From contig SJOL01002951.1 of NCBI GenBank assembly GCA_004794785.1, positions 95,267-159,266 on the forward strand: a stretch of 64,000 nt of DNA, given 5' to 3'. Position 1 is the stretch's first letter. Each line of letters begins with the position of its first letter. The position numbers and the translations under genes were made by a program. The stretch is from Opisthorchis felineus (lineage: Eukaryota > Platyhelminthes > Trematoda > Opisthorchiida > Opisthorchiidae). Of this stretch, positions 48,101 through 56,652 are shown piece by piece. Under the pieces are notes generated by a model. It ran no database searches and was not told the origin of the DNA. It saw nothing but the letters and a program-made list of their open reading frames with translations.

Positions 48101-50096
48101 AAAACCAGTACACTAAATGACGCAACACAAAGTAAACTCGTTAAAATGGCCAAAAGTAGCACACCCAAGTGGTAATGCCGTTACTATTTACACATGACTG
48201 CCGTTTGCTTCGTGATATGTTCGGTAACTATTCATTTCCCATAGTTGAGAGCAGAATTTTAAAATAACGTGGTCGTTGTTGAACCACGAACGAATGGAAC
48301 GGGTATATCCACCCAAACAGACATCGTAGTTTCCTAACTAAGAACTGAGCTAAGATCAGCACGTAACCTTACCCCAATACCGGAATGCCCCAAATTATGA
48401 CCTCACATAACTGAGGGCACTATATATCAACCAGTTGGGCCTCCCGGAGGAAAAAAGCAAAACAAATTGAGTAAACTGTCAGGAAGACTGCCAGGAACGG
48501 TCAAACCTGCGAACTTTTCCCCACTCATGCGTTTCTCATGAACATCTGGAAACCGTGTACCAACGGTCTACTGGAACCACAGCAAGAGCTCCTTTTGGGA
48601 TGGTACAACTCACCAGAAGCTCCTGTCTAAATGTTAATTCATCGCGTTTTTGTTCAGTGGCCCGTAGCTGAACCACAGTATTCAAACTGGTACTTTAGAG
48701 ACAGCAGTTCCTAGTTTTCCTAGAGATTGTGGAGGTGGCTATTTTCAATCACTCACGGCAATTGTGAGACATCTGCACAGCGGTTCTTGGCTTTTTACTA
48801 TACACTGACTTTAGTCGTCGGACCAGACATCCAGATCCTAACCTAGAATCACGTAAATACTACTTTCCTAACTATATCAACACGTAGGTTTACCATCTAC
48901 TCATACTTTTAGGGCGGTAGTAATTTCCCCATAACTAGTAGTAATTTTGCACCAAAAAACAGCCTCGAGTTATTAAGCAGTAGGAGCCAAGTCCGAATGG
49001 CTCGCTAGCGACTGAAGAATGGCTGACCGCATAGAAATTCAACAAAATGGTTCTATCTGGAAGACATGAAACCAACAAGTGAAATCAGGTGAAGCAGTAT
49101 GGAGGTGTTATCCACAAGTTCAAGTTGAAAACAACAAGAGCCTCAATTAATTGTGGCGCGTAACGGGTCTGTCAGAGCGAATTCGCTGCAAGATATGTCT
49201 GCTAATCGATGTCACTGGCGTCCTTGTTGTCAGCCCCTATCCAGATTGTCTGCATGAGTGCCTGGAGGTGTGGACTCTTTGGATTTATTGTGGTAGATTA
49301 GCAACATATCCCCTCCCCACCCGCTTTTATTGTTTTCTTCACAATACGGATTCCAAATAAATTACAGTTGCATGGTAGCGAAGCATCGGTGCTGTCGATG
49401 ATGACGAACGCCACAACTTTGGGGTAGATGGGGAAGATAGATCCGATATTAAGAAACCCCGTAATGGAGTACCTAGGACTAGCGTAGTCGGAAACGATTA
49501 ACATATCAAGGAAAGGCTAACTATGTTCCGGAAAACATGTACCAAGCTGCTCACTTGATTTCTGGTGTAAGGATATCCTATTTTGCTCATGAACAGTATA
49601 TGATCCACCATTTTCTTCTCTTCCTCATAGGTGAAAAAAGTTGGTGGTCCGGGACGAGAGCATTCAAGACTGACTCGTCCATGGACTCTGTCACGCAGCG
49701 TTGACTCGGGTACATTGAATGCGGTAGCAGCGCCTCGTAAAGACATGCCTTGATACTTGACTGCATTGTATGCATTTGTCATATCACGCTGGGTCCATCT
49801 TCGTCGACGAGTCTACGGAGATTGTAAGTAATCGTGCAGAAAGGGTGACATACTTTGGGGCGTTGCAAGGAACGTCCAGTGACAGAGTCAAAATTAGGAT
49901 AAAATAATATCTGCTGCTGTTGATAATCGTAAGTCCCTCCAGAATGCATCAAATCTCCGTCGTCATCTCGGTCTTCACCATCCATTGCGTCTTCAGAGCC
50001 GGAATAGTCGTCTTCAAACGAAGTTGGATTCATATCAACAGGGCGGGGAAATCTGATATTGTGACGATAATCGAGAAGCTGAAACAATATAGCCAT
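26942..50096 (-). CDS. Ten-exon pogo/Tigger-like transposase-derived gene with C-terminal PHD-like finger
   Basis: Spliced model on the minus strand: 50096-49854, 49812-49555, 47992-47789, 37237-37030, 35757-35486, 32439-32242, 29292-29046, 28951-28743, 28216-27965, 27160-26942. Total coding length is 2310 nt, giving 769 residues plus a TGA stop. Every intron is GT-AG, phases agree at each junction (0,0,0,1,0,0,1,0,0), and no stop interrupts the frame. Domain order: acidic N-terminus (1-81), Psq-type HTH (~82-128), CENP-B/Tc5-type HTH (~140-230), DDE_1 catalytic fold (~245-395), helical post-DDE segment (396-461), Ser/Thr/Gly-rich linker (462-613), PHD-like finger (671-733). Family knowledge: these domains bind DNA in the nucleus, and in active transposons they cut and paste it. 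A reading frame this long, preserved across many introns full of other repeats, suggests selection for a host role, which is inference. The start codon is uncertain. Confidence 0.85.
27161..27964 (-). other. Intron 9, 804 nt, splits the zinc finger
   Basis: GTACAG to CTTCAG. It separates the first CxxC of the PHD-like finger from the rest. No mobile element is recognised inside. Confidence 0.7.
27965..28216 (-). CDS. Exon 9: acidic segment and first half of PHD-like finger
   Basis: Acceptor CTAAACAG, donor CAG|GTACAG; 84 codons, phase 0. An acidic stretch ([13 protein letters not shown]) precedes CVVC (residues 671-674), the first metal-binding pair of the finger. The exon ends DLEGSDDLQ, and exon 10 supplies the remaining ligands. 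Confidence 0.85.
28217..28742 (-). other. Intron 8, 526 nt
   Basis: GTGAGC to AAACAG. I see no repeat or other feature in it. Intron 7 (28952-29045, GTGAGG to TTCCAG) is only 94 nt. Confidence 0.65.
28743..28951 (-). CDS. Exon 8: Ser/Thr/Pro-rich linker, part 2
   Basis: Acceptor CTTTCCAG, donor AGG|GTGAGC; 209 nt, completing a split Gly codon and leaving in phase 0. The peptide is low-complexity, with [19 protein letters not shown] near the start and [19 protein letters not shown] at the end, typical of a disordered linker. An antisense open frame over the same bases is treated as a shadow. Confidence 0.75.
29046..29292 (-). CDS. Exon 7: linker, part 1
   Basis: Acceptor GTTGCAG, donor G|GTGAGG; 247 nt, phase 0 in and 1 out. 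The peptide begins [20 protein letters not shown] and ends GAVYSLAQ. No known domain is seen. It is included because it is open, bounded by good splice sites, and its phase-1 exit fits exon 8 only 94 nt away. Confidence 0.75.
29700..29810 (+). repeat. Dispersed repeat arm in intron 6
   Basis: Contains TTCATGAGATGCCCACTGC, TTCCCAACAAAGATGG and TTTCAGCATAGACTGGCTGC, the same family as the palindrome arms at 18725-18947. Confidence 0.65.
30732..30830 (-). repeat. tRNA-derived SINE, decayed fragment
   Basis: Plus-strand text GTGCCAGGCCGCCCAAGCC, then a degenerate B-box region and CCGGGTCAGTA, matches the middle and 5' half of the SINE at 63132-63314 (same orientation). Confidence 0.6.
31520..31605 (+). 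repeat. tRNA-derived SINE, 3' fragment
   Basis: TGCTTCCTTCGGGCTGCATG, followed by a degenerate 'tgtcacagttgcacgattctttatt', matches the SINE 3' part. The tRNA-like head is missing. Confidence 0.55.
32242..32439 (-). CDS. Exon 6: post-DDE helical segment
   Basis: Acceptor TTTTTTCAG, donor ATG|GTGTGT; 66 codons, phase 0. The peptide begins [16 protein letters not shown] and includes [24 protein letters not shown]. This matches the C-terminal DDE_1 extension of Tigger-like proteins ('aw..alt..ni..gF+..GI.PFn'). Confidence 0.88.
33282..33464 (-). repeat. tRNA-derived SINE, full-length
   Basis: On the minus strand: A box-like TGGCTCAGTGGTTAGAGC, B box GGTTCGAACCC, then CTCGACTTCCCTTGTC, GGCAGCCTGGCAGTGTCCC and CATGGCAGCTAGGCACCGAA. 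The 3' end is near CAACTGAATGATT. It is mobilised in trans by a LINE in such families. It sits in intron 5 in the gene's orientation. Confidence 0.9.
34921..35107 (+). repeat. tRNA-derived SINE, full-length
   Basis: Plus strand: degenerate A box (GATCAGTGATTAGAGTGC), B box GGTTCGAACCC, CTCGACTTCCCCTGTCTAGG and CATGGCAGCTAGGCACCGAA, ending in AACGATTATTATC. In intron 5, antisense to the gene. Confidence 0.9.
35486..35757 (-). CDS. Exon 5: second half of DDE_1 domain
   Basis: Acceptor GGTTTCAG, donor CAA|GTAAGT; 272 nt, entering in phase 1 and leaving in phase 0. [19 protein letters not shown] matches the conserved 'sGWmns.lF..W' segment. LVLFYDGH carries the second catalytic Asp (352). The third acidic position aligns to Glu387 ([12 protein letters not shown]), where pogo/Tigger enzymes usually have Asp in 'QPLDv.vFgpfK'. 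The usual 'DGH.SH' and 'LQPLD' residues are altered, so catalysis is doubtful. Confidence 0.9.
36090..36275 (+). repeat. tRNA-derived SINE, best-preserved head
   Basis: A box GATGGCTCGGTGGTTAGGGC and B box GGTTCGAACCC are spaced as in a tRNA, followed by GACTTCCTCTGTCTAGGC and CATGGCAGCTAGGCACCGAA. It ends in a T-rich stretch after GCTAAACCAT. Not a functional tRNA: the downstream half is unrelated to an acceptor stem. Confidence 0.92.
36724..36825 (+). repeat. tRNA-derived SINE, 5'-truncated
   Basis: Starts within GGGCAACCTGGCAGTATC and continues through TTCAGGTGGCATGGCAGC to AACGACTATTATTATT. The promoter half is missing, as expected for incomplete reverse transcription. Confidence 0.85.
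37030..37237 (-). CDS. Exon 4: first half of DDE_1 domain, first catalytic Asp
   Basis: Acceptor TTGTACCAG, donor G|GTGAAT; 208 nt, exits in phase 1. It encodes [19 protein letters not shown], equivalent to the 'iyNvDEtg' motif of pogo/Tigger transposases, so the first catalytic Asp is residue 253. [21 protein letters not shown] follows, the strand 'vtvlgavNa.G..lPPfliy' of DDE_1. The preceding intron is about 10.5 kb. Confidence 0.9.
39140..39790 (+). mobile_element. APE-type LINE, 3' end fragment
   Basis: Frames contain a remnant of the Y-DD region ('[13 protein letters not shown]'), then [37 protein letters not shown], a [13 protein letters not shown] block and [20 protein letters not shown]. 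These are the C-terminal landmarks of the trematode APE-RT LINE. Several shifts make it dead. Located in intron 3, antisense to the gene. Confidence 0.85.
40214..40231. repeat. TA microsatellite
   Basis: About nine uninterrupted TA units. Confidence 0.9.
41220..42420 (-). mobile_element. Penelope-like element fragment (RT plus GIY-YIG end)
   Basis: On the minus strand, 42403-42026 reads [20 protein letters not shown] and [15 protein letters not shown], matching the 'LL.LCT.nvqF.FNg..YRQ.dGvaMGSPLGP' block of Penelope-like RTs, then a degenerate 'FYR.ldd' region. 41950-41500 reads [11 protein letters not shown] and [16 protein letters not shown], then [15 protein letters not shown], where the GIY-YIG endonuclease begins. 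41463-41227 reads [18 protein letters not shown] and [16 protein letters not shown], the usual C-terminal endonuclease blocks. Stops and shifts show it is dead. It lies in intron 3, sense to the gene. Confidence 0.82.
47789..47992 (-). CDS. Exon 3: CENP-B/Tc5-type HTH
   Basis: Acceptor CTTTTAG, donor AAG|GTGCGA; 68 codons, phase 0. Residues start [18 protein letters not shown] and run through [17 protein letters not shown], matching the K.W..GF..R.P.L core of the CENPB HTH. The exon ends [11 protein letters not shown], which continues directly into VLTKYDI of exon 4. The donor GTGCGA is weaker than the others. Confidence 0.88.
47993..49554 (-). other. Intron 2, 1.56 kb, contains a LINE 3' tip
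   Basis: GTGAGC to CTTTTAG. Positions 49165-49410 (plus strand) match the 3' end of the LINE copy ending at 53465. I see nothing identifiable in the rest. Confidence 0.7.
49165..49410 (+). mobile_element. APE-type LINE, 3' tip
   Basis: One frame reads [18 protein letters not shown], the LINE protein C-terminus. The following tail (TTATTGTGGTAG..., TTCACAATACGGATTCCAAATA) aligns with 53330-53465. It is 5'-truncated, which is typical of LINE insertion. Confidence 0.8.
49555..49812 (-). CDS. Exon 2: Psq-type helix-turn-helix and start of CENP-B HTH
   Basis: Acceptor CCGTAG, donor CAA|GTGAGC; 86 codons, phase 0 to 0. The peptide begins [11 protein letters not shown] and contains [20 protein letters not shown], the typical Psq HTH pattern of pogo/Tigger and CENP-B proteins. 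It is followed by [20 protein letters not shown], the opening helix of the CENP-B-type second HTH. These helices bind the transposon end in active elements. Confidence 0.9.
49813..49853 (-). other. Intron 1, 41 nt micro-intron
   Basis: GTATGT donor, pyrimidine-rich middle, CCGTAG acceptor. Removing it joins ...RPK to TRRRRW in frame. Introns this short near the 5' end are familiar in flukes. Confidence 0.75.
49854..50096 (-). CDS. Exon 1: acidic N-terminal segment
   Basis: The ATG at 50096 opens 81 codons rich in Asp/Glu (residues ~27-47, with GEDRDDDGD) and a short Gln run. The exon ends at AAA|GTATGT, phase 0. An alternative is that the coding exon starts at the acceptor TTTCAG|CTTCTC (50078) and joins an unseen upstream exon. 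A further acceptor-like TTTTCAG lies about 13 nt upstream of the ATG. No domain is recognised here. Confidence 0.6.
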
Positions 50097-50439
50097 GATT
50101 AGAAATAGCCTGAAAAGAGAACTTTTTAGCTACCACTAGGAAGTAACTAAGAGTTCTGGTAGCTAGATTACCAGCTATCACCAACCCTGAAGCAGAAACT
50201 CAAACCGTGAAAGTGAGTGATCACAAATGCCATGTATTCACATCAAGTCGCCAAACGGCGCTTAAAATCACATTCGCACACAAGATTGTTACGCCCTTGT
50301 ACACAACGAAATAAATTGCCGATGATGGTTAGTGCCCTCAAATACCCAAGCAGGAATCCGGAGGCACCCAGAACCAAAAGTGAACAACTCAGAAAGGTGT
50401 AACCTAGCATTATCTGGATAACGGGGCCAAAGGTAGGTC

Positions 50440-53400
50440 ACCTAAGATGACTATCTCAACAACAACCGGCGCCGACTACCTCAGGCATCTCGAAATTAAT
50501 CTTCAACCCACAACACCGGTCGACCTGGTTGCTTTTAATCTTCACAGTCTGAGGCAAGTTGGACCACAATCCGCTCTTGCTCTCCCACTGGAACTGCTTG
50601 GCATTTATGCGTGCTATGTATTAGAAACAAGAAGCCAAGATCCAAGCACACTCATTAAGCTAACAGCCCCATCATTCTCCACTCATTTCTGCCCATGTAC
50701 CTCTGGCGATCCAGATTCCGCTGCGACATGATGTGCAGCGGTCGGTATCGTCCTAATTCACCAGGTTGAAGGATCTTCGCTTGACTAGATACCCGTTGAT
50801 AGTCGCCTCTGTGCAGTTCATCCAGCAATGTCCGTGAAGGAATCCTACAAGCGAAAAGCTCATCGCTGTCTATTTATTGTGTTTGATCACGCCCCAACCA
50901 TCAAACATAACTTTTATGAGCTAAAATCTCAACCGTCGTTGTGGTTGCGCGGGGGATTTGAATGCACAAGTGGGTAGACTTAGCACCTGTGAGACTCAAT
51001 TTGATGGTCATCTTGGAGTGGACTCGGTACGTATGAACAAGGATGAGCGACTGCTTCGGCGATGCGCTGACCGCAGACTGTTTTATGCAGCACTAACTTC
51101 CGAAGTCGTCTGGCGACATCGTGTCCTCCAACAGCGTTCCAGCCACGAACCAAAATCGGTTACATCGCCATCAGTTACGGACGGCGTGGATTAATAATTG
51201 ACTGCGGCTCGTTTTGGAGCACTTGTGTGGATCCCGACTATGCACTTGTCCGAAGTCACTTCCTCTTAGCTGTGTAAGGCTGTGTAAGGCGTGGACGAAT
51301 AGCTTAGCAACTGAGATGCTAGTATATCCCGAAGCCAGACTAATTTACCCGACCGGCCTTCTGGATTCTCTTCCAACTGCTTCACCGCCTGACGTAGATT
51401 CGCACTGAAACCAGATCGACACACCTTCGCACACTGCCGCGAGTTCTGCCTGCATCACAGCGCTAACAGGTCTGCTCAAGCAGCGTATATCCGACAGAAT
51501 AGTGGCACTGCTTGAATCTCGTATAAATCTCTCCGCCGGTCCCGGTTACAATTTTCCATGACAAATTATTAGATTTCAAGTGAAAGTGAGCGTGCGCACC
51601 AACCGGGAAGCCTGGTGGACACGGAATACTAAGGAAATGCAAGAGGTTCAGAAAGCCTAAAATGCTCGGAGATTACTTCAGTTGGTCTTTACAACTTGCC
51701 CCCTGAAAACGCCTGTGAACTAAACCATCAATGATCAAAGTGGCGCGACCACCGACCGCAGGACCGAGCACTTTGAACAACAATTCTCGTAGCTAACTGC
51801 TGTCAGTTAGGTGGATCCTAGGACTGCAGTAGAATCCTGGATGACGAACCTAGAACCCCCTACGACCTCGAAAGTTTGTGGGTGCCACCGAGCGCCCGGT
51901 TCGGATGACCTCCCATTCGCATTGCTTATAGATGGGGATAAAGTCCTGAGTGGGTGATTGTCTGGTCTACTTGACCCCAATTTGAGAATAGACCGTTTCA
52001 CAAAACTGTTGTGAATAGGTTAGAGCCCATTTTCGAGAAAAGGGCACGTAGTGGGTGCTGCAATCACATGATGATCAGCTTGAATCCAGTCATAACAAGA
52101 CCGCCGGCGTCACTTCGTCACCTTATGGTGGTCCGTGAAGCATTGAATCAAAAGCGGTAGGCGGGATTCCGGCCTGGTAGGGGCTGTGTTGACGAAATCT
52201 TCAAACTCCGTCACGTACTAGAACGTCATACGTATAAACGACCCACAATTTTAGCATTCCTGGATTTCCAAGGAGCATTCGACTAATTTGACCGGTTTGT
52301 TCTCGTTAACACATTTGCCTGGTAAGGAATGTACTAAGTTCTTTGCATTCCCAGACTTCCCGGCATTGGGGAGTACACGGAAAGCTCTCCAAAAACCTCC
52401 GCACACAGGATAGCGTCCATCAAGGATGCCCACTCTCTCCAGTCCTATTGCATTTCCTGATCGATGAGGTAATGAGACGAAGGAAGGTCTTCAAAACCCT
52501 GGCATTCAAGTAGATGCTGGCGGAAACCTTGTCGATCTGGAGTATGCAGACGACATCCTACTCTTATTCGAGGAGGAGAAAAAGGCACAGGTGTTTTTGG
52601 ATGAACTGACAAAGGCATCCCATCCCTTGGCATGTGCTCTCCACCCACAAAGTGTAAAGCCATGCTTCTGAAGATGCAGTCACTGAGAATGCCACTCACA
52701 ACCCAAAGAGGCACTCAAGGTTGTGGAGCGTTTTTCGTACCTTGGAAGTTGTATTAGTTCCGACTGTAGTGTGACAGATGAGGTCAATGCATGAATCTGC
52801 AGGGCTCGGGCTGCATTTCCTAATTTGACACCTATCCCTGAATATCAAGGGACGTGTGTATCATCCTACAGTACGGGCTGCTTTGTTGTATGCCTGGGAC
52901 ATGGCCTCTGCGAGCAGTGAAACTAGGAAGCCTTCAAGTCTTCGACAACCGTTGTCTCAGAACCACAACTCGTGTAGCCTGGTGCCAGCGAATACGCAAC
53001 GAAACAATTGGAAAACGAGTGTTCTGCGGTGCAAAAGATACTTCAATCGAAGAATGTGTCCAGCTCCAAAATTGCGGCGATTAGACCATGCATTACGCAT
53101 ATCGAGTCACTGTTTGCAGAATAGTGCTATTATACATGCCCAATTTAAAGTGAAGCAATCAGGGAAGCGGTCAACCTCCGGTCTGGCAGAAGGGTATGAA
53201 ATCAATTGCACAGTGTGGGTACTGTCGGTGCGATTCGGGATGGAGTCGCGATGGGGTCCGAGTGATCCCCTACCTGGGCATGGTTTGAGATACTGCAATG
53301 TCAACGGCCTTCTTGTTGTTGTTAGTTAATACCCAGTGTCTGGAGGTGTAGGCACCTCGGAATTATTGTGGTGGGCTAACACTAAGTCCTTTCTCCCTCT

Positions 53401-53465
53401 ATTTTTATGCCTTTTTCACAAGAGTTTCCAAATACATTACCATTATAGGCTAGTGAAGCATTAGG
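50440..53465 (+). mobile_element. APE-type LINE, nearly full-length but dead
   Basis: Landmarks in order on the plus strand. Endonuclease: VAFNLHSLRQVGPQSALALP and IYACYVLETRSQDPS (50520-50650), NAQVGRLSTCETQFDGHLGV (50960-51020) and an 'IAISYGRRG' block (~51160). Reverse transcriptase from ~52020: HRHTYKR-equivalent residues lost, but a 'FLDFQGAFD' block (~52255), a DLEYADDILL equivalent (~52540), PPTKCKAMLLKMQSL (~52640) and RVAWCQRIRNE (~52980). The end reads as a W..GM..I region and an A/T-rich 3' tail. Frames change repeatedly and stops are frequent. Confidence 0.85.
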
Positions 53466-53738
53466 GTCTGAACAGTGGTGTGCTGTTGGTGATGTTGTTG
53501 AGCGCCAGATAACGTAGTTGTATCACATCATGAAGTTTACGACAACTTGGTGCTTTCCAAAATAATTCGTCGCACTTAACTACTGCTAGCCAGGTGTTTC
53601 TGCAATACGTGTGCAACGCCTCGGCGGAAGTGTCGGTTAAAGACACGCAGTCTCCTCTCACCCCAACATAGTGACCACCTTTCCATCTTTCGGCTTGGTC
53701 AATATTACAACTGTTCACTCAGCGGTCCTTCCCGCCCA
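53466..53738. other. Spacer between two LINE copies
   Basis: A minus-strand frame of 85 codons covers it with no recognisable motif. The last part is probably 5' leader of the downstream LINE. Confidence 0.4.
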
Positions 53739-55245
53739 TCGAATGATGCAGTGCGATCAACCCATCTGCCAGTCCTCTAGCCATTGTCCCGAGTCTAAAC
53801 CATCACCCAGAAAAACAAAACAAAATAATCACTTACCAACCTCAGAAGATCTGATCCACGTTACAGCTATCAGTGTCCGTACTCTATGTCAAACCGGGCA
53901 ACAGGTGCCTCTTGCTGAAACCCGGCATCTCCTCTCTATCGACGCATGCTGTGTCTCCGAAAGATGCATACAAGACCCACTTCGGTCCTCCACCTCAAAC
54001 CGCTTAGGATGAGCTCAGATGTTCTACATTTCACTTTTCGGGTATCTGGTGATCCTGGTGCAATGGCTCGTGGTATCTACGGTGTGAGAGTTGCACTCAG
54101 CCTCAAGGCTGAAAGCTTTTTAATGGACTGGATCCTGGCAAAAGGTTGTCTTTGAGCAGTGCGGTTATCTGGCTCAATGAAGATCAACGCAAGTCGATGC
54201 GATAAGCTTCGTGTCAGCAAACGCCCCGACAGATTGCAGTCCTGAGAGTAAGAAAGACGAGCTTTATCGGGATCTGTCGCGACTGCTCCGGTCGGCAAGA
54301 ACGATGGATATAGTGATCCTGACGGGTGATGGGAATGCCAAAGTTGGACGACTAAGCAAGGAGGACGCATAATTAAGGGTAGATTTGGGGTTTATGCTCA
54401 GCGTAAGGACAGTAGGGAGCGACTGCATCAGTTGTGTGCTGATCATCGTGTCTTCCTGGCCAGTACGAACTTCCAGCACGAACGCTCACACCGAGTTACT
54501 CGGAGGCCACCAAACGCAAGACAGTCACGGACTCAACTGAACCATGTGACTATCAGCTACCGATGGAGTGCCTCAATTAAAGATTGTCGTCCCTTCAGGG
54601 GTATGCAACATGGCTCTGATCATGCCATTGTGCGGATTCGATTATCATTTAGTTTTCCGTCAGTATTACGCATTCCATAACAGAGTAAATCCATTCATTA
54701 ACTTCGACAAGTTTCAGTAGATCAAGAGTATCGAGCTGGTGTGGCTAGAAAGCTACTGGAAACGCAGTCATGAGGATGACTAAGGTTGCTTAGAGGGTGA
54801 ATGGAAGGGAGTTAAAGAAGCTATGTTGCCAGCTTCCAGAACTGTCTGTCCAAGCCATCCAACTCTACTAAATGAACACTGGATACCTTTGAGATCAGCA
54901 GATCTTACTACTTCCGGAAAGGCCGATACAGCAACTAGTGAAAGTGATGGCGCACTCAGATCCCTCGAACACCGAGTAATCAAGAGACCAAAGAATGAGA
55001 GAATCGTGCTGGGTTGTGAAGGCCAAGGAGATGGAGGAAGTTTTCGCTACAGGAAACAGCCGATTCAGCCGGTTCGATCGACCGGCCAAAAGAAAACAAA
55101 TGTCAGTGAAACGATATGCAAAAAAGACGGAACGGCATTTCACTCACAAAATCGTCGTCTTCAGCGATGGGCTGAGCACTACAAAGAACGGTTCAGCTGG
55201 TCACCTTCAACTCATCCTGTGAAAGAACCTAGGGGGGCTGAATGA
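53739..55245 (+). mobile_element. APE-type LINE, 5' half (endonuclease and linker)
   Basis: Begins like the copy at 2222. ISVRTLCQTGQQVPLAETRH and IDACCVSERCIQDP (53865-53980) are the N-terminal APE blocks. Across shifted frames come LHFTFRVSGDPGA, MARGIYGVRVALSLKAES, ILTGDGNAKVGRL (~54310), LCADHRVFLASTNFQHERSH (~54430) and a 'DSDHALV' equivalent. The endonuclease is followed by a linker with KEMEEVFATGNS and ETICKKDGTAFHSQNRRLQR (55025-55190). It stops ~50 bp before the outer gypsy LTR, and the RT part is absent. Confidence 0.85.
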
Positions 55246-55292
55246 AACACTAACACCAACCCGTCACCAACAACAGAAGTCCAACTTGGGAG

Positions 55293-55465
55293 TGTTGTAG
55301 ATTAGCTCTGATTTACAAAGCGTTTCATGGTTCCTTGCTGAATCACTTTTTCTCATTTTATATCGCAGTGTCAAAGTCTTGGATGAATCAAGCCTAGCTT
55401 CTGAGCCCTCGGTCGTTTCCGTTCTTACTCTGATTGTCGCCGCACTCCATTCCTTGTCAAACACA
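55293..55465 (+). repeat. 5' LTR of outer gypsy element
   Basis: TGTTGTAGATTAGC... to ...AAACACA. It pairs with 63579-63751 over equal length, sharing CACTTTTTCTCATTTTA and ATCGCAGTGTCAA. No clear TGG-initial primer binding site follows it. Confidence 0.82.
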
Positions 55466-55499
55466 ATTTTTTCATCCAAAAGTTTTCATCGAGAAATAG

Positions 55500-56349
55500 A
55501 TCGAACCTTACGTCTTGAACGGTTCGATACCGATCCCAATACTCAAGACTTGGCAGATATCTGGCAGCACTGGTTTTGTACCTTCGCAAATTTCCTAGAG
55601 TCAATTGCTTCTCATTCACCAGATAAACTGAAAACCTTGTTCAATTACGTTGCTCCTAGTGTTTACCGCTTCATCAAAGACTGTTAGGATTATGAATCAG
55701 CTATAGCAACCTTGAGAGAAATTTATATACAACCGAAAAGTGAAGGTTTTGCCCGACATCTTTTGAATACTTGTAAGCAAGACAGAGATCAGAACCTTGA
55801 TCACTTTGTGCAAAAGCTTCGCAGTTTGTTGCCAGATTACCCCTTTACAGCGATGAAGCATTACGAGGTGCGTTTATTAGTGGGCTTCATTCGAATACTA
55901 TACGCCAGAGACTGTTGGGACGCAAGTCGCTGGATTTTAAAACCGTCTACGATCATGCAAAATCCTTCGAACTAGCTCAAAAAAGTCGCAGTCGTTTCTA
56001 CCGAACAATCAGCTCCCCTGTGCTACCGTATCGAACGACCCACCAAGGTCTCCACGTTTTCAAGCATCATCGCATGAACAGATGCCTGTTGCTAGTATGG
56101 GGTCTACGTGTTTTTTCTGTGGCTATGCCCGTCACCCGCGTTATAAATGCCCCACTAAAGAAACGACCTGCAAAAACTGTGGAAAGGAAGGGCATTTTCA
56201 AAAGGTATGCAGATCCAGTGCTGGTATGAAGAACACCTCATCCGTTTCAAGTGCATTATCTTGCATCAATGCTGTGGCCCCAGAGTGTCTTAAAGGGGCA
56301 ATCACCAATATGAAGACCAAGTGTGTTCCGCTTTGGCCTCTTGTTCATA
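55500..56349 (+). pseudogene. Gag of outer gypsy element, with two CCHC knuckles
   Basis: Packages the element RNA in active relatives. It begins around LERFDTDPN and includes IWQHWFCTFANFLES, DKLKTLFNYVAPSVYRFI, then after an in-frame stop (~55685) LREIYIQPKSEGFARHLLNT and DHFVQKLRSLLPDY. After a frameshift near 55910 it continues FKTVYDHAKSFELAQKSRS. Two knuckles follow in yet another frame: CFFCGYARHPRYKC and CKNCGKEGHFQKVC, both CX2CX4HX4C. The frame then runs into the protease, whose catalytic motif reads HTG rather than DTG, at the insertion point of the inner element. Confidence 0.88.
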
Positions 56350-56353
56350 CTGG
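56350..56353 (+). other. Target site duplication CTGG, left
   Basis: Directly before the TG of the 5' LTR. The same four bases follow the CA of the 3' LTR at 60818-60821. Confidence 0.85.
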
Positions 56354-56652
56354 TGTAACGGCGTATACTACTGATGAGGCATGCGAGTAGTCTGTGGTCG
56401 TGTCGAAGCTTGCCCCGCGTCTAATGGAGGGTGAAGTTTACTACGGAACTTGTGGAACTGCTTCGCAGTTTCCGTTTACAATTGTGTAATGGTCAATGAA
56501 TATCCATCAAAGTTCAAGAAGACGCGTGAGAATGTTCAGTTGTTAAAAGCTATGTGCACATGAGACGTTTACTTTCCTGTCCAATAGCTTCTAACTGCTT
56601 GGTTGGTGTTTGCTAATAAATGACTTCGCAACCAAGGGTCTTCCTTCTTTCA
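56354..56652 (+). repeat. 5' LTR of inner gypsy element
   Basis: TGTAACGGCG... to ...CTTCTTTCA. Carries AATAAA at 56615-56620 as a probable polyadenylation signal. The distal ~100 bp are almost identical to the 3' LTR, while most differences lie in the first 200 bp. An ATG at 56620 opens the gag frame inside this LTR. Confidence 0.93.
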
